Shown here in pieces: positions 10,156-18,577 of a stretch of 64,000 bases of DNA. The DNA lies in the NCBI GenBank assembly GCA_963753545.1, contig CAVWCQ010000008.1:2976001-3040000 (forward strand), given 5' to 3'. Origin of the DNA: CAVWCQ01 sp963753545 (GTDB taxonomy: Bacteria; Chloroflexota; Anaerolineae; Aggregatilineales; Aggregatilineaceae). The first letter of the stretch is position 1. The number at the start of each line of letters is the position of its first letter. The translations under genes and the position numbers were made by a program. Below the pieces are notes generated by a model, which did no database searches, was not told the DNA's origin, and was given only the letters and a program-made list of their open reading frames with translations.

Positions 10156-11679
10156 ATGACACTGCTCGGTGTGGACGTAGGAACAACATCGTGTAAGGCA
10201 GGGTTGTTTGACACTGCGGGAACGATATTGGGGCTTGCCAGCCAACTGACACCTACCCGCACCACACCCGAAGGAACTGCTTACTACGATCCGCAAGAAC
10301 TGTACCAGACAGTCTGCGCGGCTGTTCAGCAAGTCATCGCTGATGTAGCACCCGATGATATTGCAGCAATGGGCATTTCGAGTATGGCCGAAACCGGCAT
10401 GCTGATCGATGCCCGCAGCGGCGACCCGCGTTCAATGTTTATCCCCTGGTTCGATAACCAGGCGGCAGGTTATGCCACGTTTCTTGCCCAGCAAGATGAT
10501 CCGGTTGAACGTTTCTGCAAAACAGGCATCCATCCCAGTCCCAAAATCAGCCTTGCCAAGCTGCTGTGGCTGCGCGCAGACAATCCAGGAGCCTTTAACG
10601 GGGCAGTGTGGCTCTCCACAGCCGACTACATAGCCTATCGATTAACCGGGCAAATGGCCACTGATCATTCCCTGGCTGGACGCACCTACGCCTACCGGAT
10701 CGATCAGCGACGTTGGGACGAAGAGTGGTTGCAGGAATTGGGACTGCCAGTGAGCCTCTTTCCACCGCTCAAAGCCAGCGGCGAGACGGTGGGCATAGTT
10801 ACCAGTGAGGGTTACCAGCAGTCAGCTATACCAACCGGAACGCCCGTTTGCATCGCCGGACACGACCATATTTGTGGTGCTCTGGCAGGCAGAGCGATTG
10901 TAGCGCAGCGAGTTTTCGACTCGATGGGCACGGCAGAAGTCCTACTGGGCACGTTGGAACAGCGCAGCCTAACATCAACCGACTATGAGTTAGGTCTATC
11001 CTACGGCTGCCATGTCGTTCCCGACTGTTATTACTGGCTTGGCGGCCTATCCTCGTCCGGTGGATCCATTGAATGGCTGCGGGAAATCATCGGCAAAGAT
11101 CAACTGACCTACCAGCAGCTTGATGAACTGCTTGCCGAGGCCGATTATATCCCCAGCCCCATTCTCTATTTCCCTTACCTGCTGGGCAGTAGTTCCTCCT
11201 CACTCAACCGTAAGGAACCGGCTGGACGAGCCGCCTTTGTCGGGCTGGATGCCAGCCATCGCCAGACTGACCTGGCAAAAGCAATCTTGCAAGGAGCAGC
11301 CTATGAAATGGAGCGCATCCGCCGACAGGCTGAACGTGTCACGACCTCTGCCATCGAGCGAATAACGGCGGCAGGTGGCGGCACGCGCAACAAATATTGG
11401 ATGCAAATCAAGGCGGATGTCTCGAACTGTATTTTTGAGGTCCTGCCATTTTCGGAAGTTACGTTGCTCGGCGCGGCGATGATGGCCGGAGTGGGTATAG
11501 GGCTGTTCTCCAGCGCGGATGAGGCTGTCGAAGCGATGGCTCAGCGCGGTGGCGAAGCATTCCATCCAGATGCCAGCCGCCATGAGATGCATAAACAGAT
11601 TTATGAGCAGGGCTACCTGGCATTACGGCAGCCGCTCAACCAATATTATGCTTTCCTGAACCAGTACCGCTCAATTTAA
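10156..11679 (+). CDS. FGGY-family carbohydrate kinase (xylulokinase-like)
   Basis: 507-residue ATP-dependent sugar kinase, normal length for FGGY. The N-terminal phosphate-binding loop is GVDVGTTSCKAGLFD (residues 5-19) and the catalytic Asp is in GHDHICG (about residue 237). The C-terminal adenosine-binding segment is ITAAGGGTRNKYWMQIKAD, followed by EVTLLGAAMMAG. It probably phosphorylates the ketose made by an isomerase such as the one at 5012. Xylulose, fuculose and similar sugars are all possible. The frame is intact. Its 3' end overlaps the convergent ADP-ribosylglycohydrolase-like gene by 4 bases. Confidence 0.87.
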   Translation: MTLLGVDVGTTSCKAGLFDTAGTILGLASQLTPTRTTPEGTAYYDPQELYQTVCAAVQQVIADVAPDDIAAMGISSMAETGMLIDARSGDPRSMFIPWFDNQAAGYATFLAQQDDPVERFCKTGIHPSPKISLAKLLWLRADNPGAFNGAVWLSTADYIAYRLTGQMATDHSLAGRTYAYRIDQRRWDEEWLQELGLPVSLFPPLKASGETVGIVTSEGYQQSAIPTGTPVCIAGHDHICGALAGRAIVAQRVFDSMGTAEVLLGTLEQRSLTSTDYELGLSYGCHVVPDCYYWLGGLSSSGGSIEWLREIIGKDQLTYQQLDELLAEADYIPSPILYFPYLLGSSSSSLNRKEPAGRAAFVGLDASHRQTDLAKAILQGAAYEMERIRRQAERVTTSAIERITAAGGGTRNKYWMQIKADVSNCIFEVLPFSEVTLLGAAMMAGVGIGLFSSADEAVEAMAQRGGEAFHPDASRHEMHKQIYEQGYLALRQPLNQYYAFLNQYRSI

Positions 11680-13793
11680 GGATGATCGTGAGACCAGTAC
11701 GGGTCCGGCTCCGTCAAAACGCCCCTTGGTTTGACGCACACTGCCTCAGTCGCGGCGCGCCCTTCTTTACAGATCAGCGCGACCGCGCCGCTCAGTAGTG
11801 GATCGTTAGCATCCTGCACTTCAAACAACAGGCTTTCGTTTATCCAGCCGCGCAGGCGCGTTCCCCAGACTTCCAGGCTGAAGGCATACGGCAGCCCCAA
11901 TTCCCAGGAGAACGGTGTTTCTGCCAGGAGGTGTGTTCCATCCAGTTCTTTGACCAGCCGTGCCATGCCATCCCGATCCAGCAGGAGGGCGTAATAGCGG
12001 CGCATCCCCTGCACCCGCGCCCCGATTCCCGCTGCTTCTGCCAGGTGCGGGATAATCGTGCTGCTCACCGTGTAATCCGTCCATTCGCGCGTTCCCTGGA
12101 TGAGCAGTCCCGTCCCCTCATTCTGGATCAGCCGGAACGCCTCCGGCCAATCATGGGCGTTATCGTGATCCGTGGCGTTGACCCAGGCGCGCCGCCACAT
12201 CGTCCCGCCGTCTGCCGGGCGGGTAAACTCCACATTGGGCGTCCCATCCCAGGTGAGAGTGTCCAGATAGATACAGCCTTCGGCCTCTCGATCCGAAGCA
12301 AGATTCACACCAATAGCGGCAACTGGCTGTCCGCCTGTATTGGGAATGAGCCATTCAAAAGTATGCTGCACACCCGCTTCCAGAAGCACTTCCGGCCCCT
12401 GGATGAGTTTTAACTGGTCGTTCGCGGTATAGACCTGGATATACAGCCCACAGCTTACGGGCGACGTATTTGCATTCATCAGCGTATAGGCGCGCTTTCA
12501 CGATCTGGCCCGGATAAAGGGTAGGCGAGGCTAATAAAGAATAACCTGGCATCTCGTCGGCGTCCGGCGGAATAAACGTCGCAGTCGCTGCGCTGGTCTG
12601 TTGTCCCGTATAGTGGATTGCCAGGCAGCGCCCGCTGCCCCTGTTTACATTTTCCAGCCGCGCCGTGCTGATAAATCCCTGAACCGACCCCGGCAGATTG
12701 AAGTGGAAGCGCGCGCCACCTTTGGGCTGTAACGGTTCCTCATCGCCGTAAAGCCCGCCCACTGTTTACGATATGGTACGTCTCGATTACTGCGTCTGAG
12801 ATCGCTCGCCCGCCATCCGCCGTGGGCAGGTACAGGCGATCCGCCACCGGACCGCGCCAGTCAACAGGACTTGCGTCGATTCCCGCCAGGCTGTTTTTGA
12901 TACCGAGCAGGCAGCCCACATTGGCCGAATTGCAGTCGGTATCCCAACCAGACGTATTGACGATCATCAGCGACTTCTGAAAATCACTGTCACCATAAAG
13001 CAGACTGAGCATGATCAGGCCGTGATTGGGCACGATGTGACAGTTGCCCCCATAGGTATCATAGCCGTATTGAGCCGCTATTTTCTGCCGCGTGATCCGC
13101 CAATCGGGTTCCTGGCTGTGCCAGCCGCGAATATCCTGGATCATCCCGTAGATTACCGAGTCATGTGGAATATAGGTCAGCTGCTGTCTCGATCAGGCGC
13201 TGGATATCGGGTTCGACGTAGGCCTGTGCTTCCATAGCGGCGATCACCTGTGCGCCGTAGATCGCCTCCCCATCGTGGCTGACACTTGCCGCGCGCCGGG
13301 CAAAGTCGGCGGCCCGCTCAGGATCGCCGGGGCAGATCATCCCCCAGCCGTCAATAAAAATCTGCGCGCCGATCTGTTCTGCGACCACTTTGCCGTTGCA
13401 GGCCATGCTGCCGCTTGCGGGCGCGGGAATGCCATGTTTCAGCCGCAGATAGGCGGTGTGTTCGGTCGAATTACCCATCCCGCCCCACCACAGGATCGTT
13501 CGGCCTTCGATCAGGTAGTTTAGCCACGTCTGCCCGATCTGAGCCGGGGTTAGATTCGGATCGTACCCATAATCAGCCAGCGCGCGAAGGAAAGTGAATG
13601 TGCCTGAAATATCATCGTCCGTGACAACCAGCGGCAGGCCAAAATGATCGTGGACGTAAGTGTTTATTTCTCCCAACTCCGCCATGATGCGTTCATACGT
13701 CCACCCCTCAAAAGGGCGTCCGAGGTAGACACCGATGATCTTGCCCAGCACCCCGGCATAGGTCCGCTCAATAATTTCAGTTGTTGCTATCAT
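11676..13793 (-). CDS. ADP-ribosylglycohydrolase (DraG)-like protein with C-terminal beta-sandwich domain, frameshifted
   Basis: The N-terminal half (about 350 residues) is a DraG-type all-helical metal hydrolase: DDDISGTFTFLRAL near residue 58 and the second metal site TSGWDTDCNSANVG, equivalent to the family's GxDTDxxA motif. The remaining ~350 residues include WLIPNTGG, EWTDYTVSS and WGTRLRGWINESLLFEV, which look like carbohydrate-binding or concanavalin-type sandwich folds. Frame breaks near 13183, 12765 and 12490 split it into four pieces that join smoothly. The gene lies behind a terminator, so it is probably a separate unit from the diiron operon. An ADP-ribose target is not implied by this locus; a glycosyl substrate is equally possible. 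Confidence 0.72.
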
Positions 13794-13810
13794 CTTGTGC
13801 CTCGCAAAAG

Positions 13811-13844
13811 AAAAAAAGAGGGCGACTTGCTTCGTCGCCCCTCT
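13811..13844 (-). terminator. Rho-independent terminator of the diiron operon
   Basis: On the minus strand a GGGCGAC / GTCGCCC stem with a 7-base loop, extended by flanking AGAG/CTCT pairs, is followed by TTTTTTTCTTTT. It sits immediately after the stop of the sugar isomerase/epimerase gene and ends the 17540-13848 operon. Confidence 0.85.
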
Positions 13845-13847
13845 ATT

Positions 13848-14639
13848 TTAGCGTAACTGCTCCCGCGCGCGCTGCGCCCCCCACAGACAGACCTGCCACA
13901 GGTCCACCACGGGCGCATCGGTGTGCGGCAGGGTATGGAGATAACGCGGAGGGCCATATTCCGGCGTGAAGGTGAGCACCGCCGCCCCACGCTGTTGGTG
14001 TATCTGACGGATGCGCTTCCACTGGGTTTCGTGCCAGCGCAGGTGATCCGCATATTCGGGCGCGGACGGATCGGGAACCTGCGGGCCTTGCTCATAGCCG
14101 ACCCGCCCATGAATATGAATGGCGCGCTGATGTGCCAGTTCCAGCGCTTCGGCCTGATCGTCGGGCAGCCGTTCGCAGACATTCACCCAATGGCTGTAAT
14201 CTGCCACGATCTTAAGCTGGTCAAATTCGCGCAGATAAAACGCGGTATCCCAGGGACTGAAGAACATTCGTCCCCGGTGCGTTTCGTGCCCAACAGGAAT
14301 GCCGATCATCTGCTCGACCCGTAACGCTTCTTCAAAGAACGCGCAGCCTTCATCCCTGGTCATGCTGTCGCGCCCGCTGTGCAGATCAATTTTCAGCGGC
14401 CCATAGTCAGCTAACTGTTTGAGCGTTGGCTCAAGCTGATCGCGTGTAAACACGCCGCCGCCGACGATCAGAGACAGTCCGTGCGACTCCACCCGGCGGA
14501 TAAAGTCGGCGCGGGACATCTCGGCGGGGTCAGGCGGCGCGCCCTCGATCCCATCGTAACCAGCCGCGGCAATCCGCTCGATTTGTTCGGCAGCAGGGCC
14601 GGTCATGCCCCACATGGAACGAAACACCAGCAGTTTCAC
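13848..14639 (-). CDS. Sugar phosphate isomerase/epimerase-like TIM barrel (xylose isomerase-like, AP endonuclease 2 fold)
   Basis: 263-residue TIM-barrel protein. The GTG start at 14639 follows AGGGGA; a longer frame from 14726 overlaps the ferredoxin gene and is not supported. Segments typical of the fold are AAAGYDGIEGAP, the strand KIDLHSGRDS, GHETHRGRMFFSP, KIVADYSHWVN with candidate metal ligands Asp and His, HIHGRVGYEQGPQVPDP and TFTPEYGPP. It starts 7 bases after the ferredoxin stop, so it is the last gene of the diiron operon. It may isomerise or otherwise act on the sugar that the diiron proteins modify; the exact reaction is unknown. Confidence 0.8.
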   Translation of the reverse strand: MKLLVFRSMWGMTGPAAEQIERIAAAGYDGIEGAPPDPAEMSRADFIRRVESHGLSLIVGGGVFTRDQLEPTLKQLADYGPLKIDLHSGRDSMTRDEGCAFFEEALRVEQMIGIPVGHETHRGRMFFSPWDTAFYLREFDQLKIVADYSHWVNVCERLPDDQAEALELAHQRAIHIHGRVGYEQGPQVPDPSAPEYADHLRWHETQWKRIRQIHQQRGAAVLTFTPEYGPPRYLHTLPHTDAPVVDLWQVCLWGAQRAREQLR

Positions 14640-14646
14640 GAGTCCC

Positions 14647-14919
14647 CTACCTTTCCAGTTCAACATCCGTGCGCGCGAAAGAACTGCACAGCAGCCGGTA
14701 GCCTTCCTCGATCTCAAACGCGTCAATGTTGATATCGTTGATATATTCCGGGTCGTGTTCGACCACGCCGGATAAAACGCGCGTCAGGCACGCTCGGCAG
14801 GTTCCACTGAGGCAACTGTGCGCCAAAAACACGTTGGCGCGCTCGGCTGCTTCCATAATGGTCTCATCAGGCTCAGTCTCAAATTGATCATGAGACTTGG
14901 TCAGGTGAACAGTAGGCAC
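14647..14919 (-). CDS. Plant-type [2Fe-2S] ferredoxin
   Basis: 90-residue one-electron carrier. Cys36, Cys41, Cys44 and Cys78 form C-x4-C-x2-C-x33-C, the ligand spacing of chloroplast-type ferredoxins; the motif HSCLSGTCRACL holds the first three. The protein has only this domain, with no fused reductase. Its ATG overlaps the stop of the upstream diiron gene, so translation is probably coupled, and it is the obvious electron donor for the diiron proteins. No ferredoxin reductase gene lies nearby. Confidence 0.93.
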   Translation of the reverse strand: MPTVHLTKSHDQFETEPDETIMEAAERANVFLAHSCLSGTCRACLTRVLSGVVEHDPEYINDINIDAFEIEEGYRLLCSSFARTDVELER

Positions 14920-16331
14920 TATAACTCCTTCAGCGCTTCCTCGTCCGCGACCACTGGCTGCCAGTGGACACTCAGGCCATCTTCCGGGATATCGCGCAGC
15001 ATCTTTTCCACGACCGGATAGAGGCGGTCAAAATAGGGCGCAAGCTGCGCTTCGGGATCATCCTTGTGTGCCCGGACATAGGTTGCCACAATCTCGCGAG
15101 CTTCATCCGTCAGGCGCTTCAACTCGTCCCGCCCGGCCTGATCATCGCCCAACAGGTGCTTAAGCCAGGTATAGCCAAAATTGACGTGCATGGCTTCGTC
15201 GGCCCAATCGTAGTCCATATCCTGCACACTGCCGTCATCCTGCGCCGATTCGAAAATCTTGATCTCGATCTGTTTGGTTCCAGTGCGCAGCAATCCTTCC
15301 TCATAAAAATACAGGAGAGCCAGCCGCTGGATGGGCGGCACTTTGCCGAGCGCATCGTACAGCCCGTAGGCAAAGGGAACCAGATCGGGAACATCCCACC
15401 CCCAGCCTTCCAGCGCCCGCCAACCCATTGTGCTGTGGCGTGTTTCGTCCCAGCACCAGCGCGCCAGATCAAGGTAAAAGGGCCAGGGTTCGCTGTCCAA
15501 CTCCCACATCACCGATGCAGGTACTTCTGCCGCCCAGATCTCGTTAAAATGGCTGATCGCGGACCAGACCTGCATAGCAACCCGCTGATCGAGGCTCTCA
15601 ATACGTTTCCAGGCGGCAATTCCAGCTTTATCATATTTGTTCTCGTGTGGCAGATGGAACAGCGCCGGACGCCAACGGGCATCACGCCGGGTGGTGCGCG
15701 GAACCTCGTAGGCAGGCCGTCCGAAGCAGGTATGGTCCTCCGGGATCGCTGTCCTTTCACTCAGTCCATCAAAGCCGCCGACGCTGCTCAGGTAGCACCG
15801 CAGATAATCCTGCCATTCCCGATCCGATGGGCGCGGTTGGGGCAGCACGCGAGCAGGCAGATATTGCATCGTTTCGATCTGGGCCTGCTTATCCGCCAGA
15901 ATGTGGCGCAGGCGGTAGACGCTGGGCGCATCATCAAGCGGATCGGCGCGTTCCAGGTAAGACTGGTAACTTTCGACCAACTGCGGCAGCACCACGCCAT
16001 AGACCCCGGCGATCAATTCCTGGGGATCGGCGGCTTTGGCAACCTCCGCCATAAAAGCCACCACATCAGGATCATATTTACGATCCACATCGCGTCGTGG
16101 ATAGCGCAGTTCCAGCACCCGCGTGCGCAGCGAGTCGGTATGTTGAGTTGTTTGCCACAAATCGGCACTGATCTGGCGTTTTAAATCCCATTGACTCGTC
16201 CCCACAAACCACGCCCCCAGGGTGCGCAATAAGATACGTTCCGCGATATAGAAGCGCTTGAGGATATGGGAAGCATTATCCACGCGGCTGTTTGAGGTCG
16301 TCTCCCGCGAAGCGGGTAGTATTTTAGCCAT
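14919..16331 (-). CDS. Ferritin-like diiron protein, subunit B (470 aa; putative oxygenase component)
   Basis: No named family is recognised with confidence. The C-terminal half shows a complete carboxylate-bridged diiron ligand pattern in order: Glu269 (AAEV), Glu296-x-x-His299 (WDETRHS), Glu344 or 345 (YFYEEG), Glu379-x-x-His382 (ADEAMH). The N-terminal half carries ERILLRTLGAW and HTDSLRTRVLELR, possibly a second, degenerate helical bundle. It is clearly paralogous to the adjacent 16344-17540 product, which has the same motifs in the same places. The B protein has an extra region near residues 185-235 and a longer C-terminal tail. Two related diiron chains plus a ferredoxin resemble multicomponent monooxygenases or desaturases; that function is inferred. 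Confidence 0.72.
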   Translation of the reverse strand: MAKILPASRETTSNSRVDNASHILKRFYIAERILLRTLGAWFVGTSQWDLKRQISADLWQTTQHTDSLRTRVLELRYPRRDVDRKYDPDVVAFMAEVAKAADPQELIAGVYGVVLPQLVESYQSYLERADPLDDAPSVYRLRHILADKQAQIETMQYLPARVLPQPRPSDREWQDYLRCYLSSVGGFDGLSERTAIPEDHTCFGRPAYEVPRTTRRDARWRPALFHLPHENKYDKAGIAAWKRIESLDQRVAMQVWSAISHFNEIWAAEVPASVMWELDSEPWPFYLDLARWCWDETRHSTMGWRALEGWGWDVPDLVPFAYGLYDALGKVPPIQRLALLYFYEEGLLRTGTKQIEIKIFESAQDDGSVQDMDYDWADEAMHVNFGYTWLKHLLGDDQAGRDELKRLTDEAREIVATYVRAHKDDPEAQLAPYFDRLYPVVEKMLRDIPEDGLSVHWQPVVADEEALKEL

Positions 16332-16343
16332 TGTTCACTCCTC

Positions 16344-17540
16344 CTACGCTATGCCTTTGGCGTGGCGTTCCTGCATTTTGACCGGGGTATTTTCCAGTAG
16401 CCATTCTTCCATCCGGTCATGGATTTCCTTCGGTGTTTCTTTATAGCCGTAAGTCTCCAGCAGGACGGGTGTCCATTTTTGGCCCCAGCGGATGTGGAAA
16501 TTTTCGTCGCTCCAGTCATAACTGACCGCAGCCGCCGAAATGTCATCTTCGATTTCCTGCCAGTGTTCGCGGTTAGCTACTTTTTCCGGCATGCCGTTGG
16601 GTTCTATGACCGTGGTCAGCAGCGCGTACTGATCAACAGCAGGCAGAGACATCATCACGTTGTAAATCTGGACCACCTGCGGCACGTCTGCGATCTTCAG
16701 GCCAAGCTGCTGAATGCGAGTCTGCCCCAACTGGCTGTGGCGAATTTCGTCCCACAGATGGCGCGAAACATTGTGCTGAAATTCCCAGGTCATTTCGGGC
16801 GTCATCCACAAAATCGAGCCGAGCGTTTCTGCGGCTGTCATTTCGTTAAGGTAGTGCTTGAAACGCCACAGACGGTGATCGTCGGGCGCGGCCTTCCGAT
16901 CTGGCTCAACGTCGGTGTTGGGATTAAAGATGGGCCACGATGGCATCCGCTGGCAGGTTTTCCAGGGCAGCAGCAGCGGTCTTTCCAGGTGCGCCGGGGT
17001 CTCAGTCTTGGGGCTATCCCCGGTGATCCCACCATCGGCCTCGATCAAAGCGGCTATAGTGTCACGCCAGACTTCCCAACCGGGATAGTTCGCGGCGATG
17101 GTAGGGAAGAAGGCTTCAGCCCAGGCGACCTGCTTCTCAGTGACTTCCGCTAACCGTTCCGTGACTTTTACCGTCGGGTTGTCGAAATCGGCCCAGGTGG
17201 TATCGGGGTGGTTGCGGTATGCGTCCAGTAGCCCCTTCTTGACGACGAGATAAACCGTAGCGATCACTTCTGCTGTATTTTGCGCGTAATCCAGTTCCTT
17301 AAAGACGCGCTCTAACAGCGGGCTGAGATACCGTTCGGGTTGGTGCATGCGCAGTTCGCGCAGTCGGGTACGAATTTGATCAGCGGATTCGGCACTTTCC
17401 CAGATATGGAGACCAAATTGGTTCTTGGCATCCCATTCAGGAACGCCCGGCAGCCATCCAGCCAGCGTGCGGTTGCAGGCACGTTCCAGGTAGGCGTAGC
17501 GCTTCAGATACTCAACATTCTGCTCAATTGTGATCCGCAT
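16344..17540 (-). CDS. Ferritin-like diiron protein, subunit A (398 aa; putative oxygenase component)
   Basis: First gene of the operon, 12 bases before its paralogue. Diiron ligands read in order Glu238 (AAETLG), Glu265-x-x-His268 (WDEIRHS), Glu313 (VIEPNG), Glu346-x-x-His349 (SDENFH). The spacing is nearly the same as in subunit B (E-27-E, 31-33 residues between the two halves), so both chains could hold a di-iron site; in many two-chain oxygenases only one does. YLERACNRTLAGW and ADQIRTRLRELR in the N-terminal half match subunit B. No signal peptide or membrane segment is seen, so it is cytoplasmic. The natural substrate is unknown; the flanking sugar genes suggest a carbohydrate. Confidence 0.72.
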   Translation of the reverse strand: MRITIEQNVEYLKRYAYLERACNRTLAGWLPGVPEWDAKNQFGLHIWESAESADQIRTRLRELRMHQPERYLSPLLERVFKELDYAQNTAEVIATVYLVVKKGLLDAYRNHPDTTWADFDNPTVKVTERLAEVTEKQVAWAEAFFPTIAANYPGWEVWRDTIAALIEADGGITGDSPKTETPAHLERPLLLPWKTCQRMPSWPIFNPNTDVEPDRKAAPDDHRLWRFKHYLNEMTAAETLGSILWMTPEMTWEFQHNVSRHLWDEIRHSQLGQTRIQQLGLKIADVPQVVQIYNVMMSLPAVDQYALLTTVIEPNGMPEKVANREHWQEIEDDISAAAVSYDWSDENFHIRWGQKWTPVLLETYGYKETPKEIHDRMEEWLLENTPVKMQERHAKGIA

Positions 17541-17573
17541 CGTTCAACTTCCTTTTACTTGTTTTTATAGACG

Positions 17574-17579
17574 ATTATA
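17574..17579 (-). promoter_or_regulatory. -10 element of the diiron operon promoter
   Basis: TATAAT (minus strand) lies 34 bases upstream of the subunit A start, within the 111-base gap after the permease gene. No strong -35 is visible at 17 bases, so activation by a regulator is possible. It suggests the diiron operon can be transcribed separately from the permease genes. Confidence 0.5.
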
Positions 17580-17651
17580 GGGAAAATACAAGCCGGAAAC
17601 GACAAAATCCCACACAGGTAACAACAATTGTCGCAGGAAAATTATTTTGAC

Positions 17652-18560
17652 TTACTTAACCGCGCCGCGTGACAATCCCGCGATGATCAGCCGCTGTGCA
17701 AACAGGACCAGCAGCAGCACCGAAATCACCATAAACACGCTGAGAGCACTCAACATATCCCAGGGACGGGTATAGGTCGAAGCATCGGACGACAGCTCCA
17801 CCAGTGCTACGCTGAGGGTTTTGGAAGAACCATGCTGCGCGAACACAAGGGGATATAGAAGCTCGTTCCAGCTAATAATGAAATTGATCACCGTCATCGT
17901 TGAGACGGCGGGCATGATCAGGGGCAGCACGATCCGGGTGAGAACCTGCACGATATTCGCCCCATCAATCAGCGCCGCCTCTTCAATTTCTGGCGGAACC
18001 TGCATGACAAAGGACACGAGAATCAGGATCGTGAAGGGCAAAATCAGACTGCTCATGAGAAGAATGAGCGCGACCAACTCCTTGACTACCGGGCTCACCG
18101 ATGACATTTGGTTCAGTTGTTGGTAGGTCTGAAACAATGGGACCAGTACGGAGATTTGGGGAAGCGCCGAAGACAAAATGAGCAGCATATACACAAGGTT
18201 GCTGCCCGGAAACCGGATGCGCGCCAGAGCATACGCTGCCAGCGCGCTGGCAATCACTGAAATAATCGCGGAGCCAACAGCAAAAATGAGCGAATTGCGG
18301 AAGTAGACGGTAAATGGGACCGAGTCCATCATGTTCCGGTAATTGTCCAGCGTGAAATGGCTCGGAAAGTAGTGCGGCGGGCTGTTAAACAGATCGTTGC
18401 GCGGGGTAAACGACGACGTGACAATGTAGTAAAACGGGAATCCGATAAAAAACGCGAACAACACAAAACTGACGTAAACCGTTATGGTGTGGGAATGCCG
18501 CTGGAACCAAGAGATACGCTTCTGGGTCTGCGCCTGGGCTGCAACTTCAACATAACTCAT
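17652..18560 (-). CDS. Carbohydrate ABC transporter permease (MalG/CUT1 type)
   Basis: 302-residue inner-membrane subunit with about six helices. The cytoplasmic EAA loop is EAALIDGANIVQVLTRIVLPLIMP (split here as EAALIDGANI and IVLPLIMP), which docks to the ATPase. The C-terminus GLSRGAVK is the usual MalG ending. It follows the MalF-type gene by 17 bases. The likely binding protein partner is at 24731 on the other side of the divergent promoter. No ATPase gene accompanies it. Confidence 0.93.
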   Translation of the reverse strand: MSYVEVAAQAQTQKRISWFQRHSHTITVYVSFVLFAFFIGFPFYYIVTSSFTPRNDLFNSPPHYFPSHFTLDNYRNMMDSVPFTVYFRNSLIFAVGSAIISVIASALAAYALARIRFPGSNLVYMLLILSSALPQISVLVPLFQTYQQLNQMSSVSPVVKELVALILLMSSLILPFTILILVSFVMQVPPEIEEAALIDGANIVQVLTRIVLPLIMPAVSTMTVINFIISWNELLYPLVFAQHGSSKTLSVALVELSSDASTYTRPWDMLSALSVFMVISVLLLVLFAQRLIIAGLSRGAVK

Positions 18561-18577
18561 TGGATATTCCTCTTTCC

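Noticed and set aside
14964..16184. 406-codon plus-strand frame opposite diiron gene B
   Set aside because: Antisense shadow caused by codon bias; the minus frame has clear ligand motifs, operon spacing and a ribosome site.
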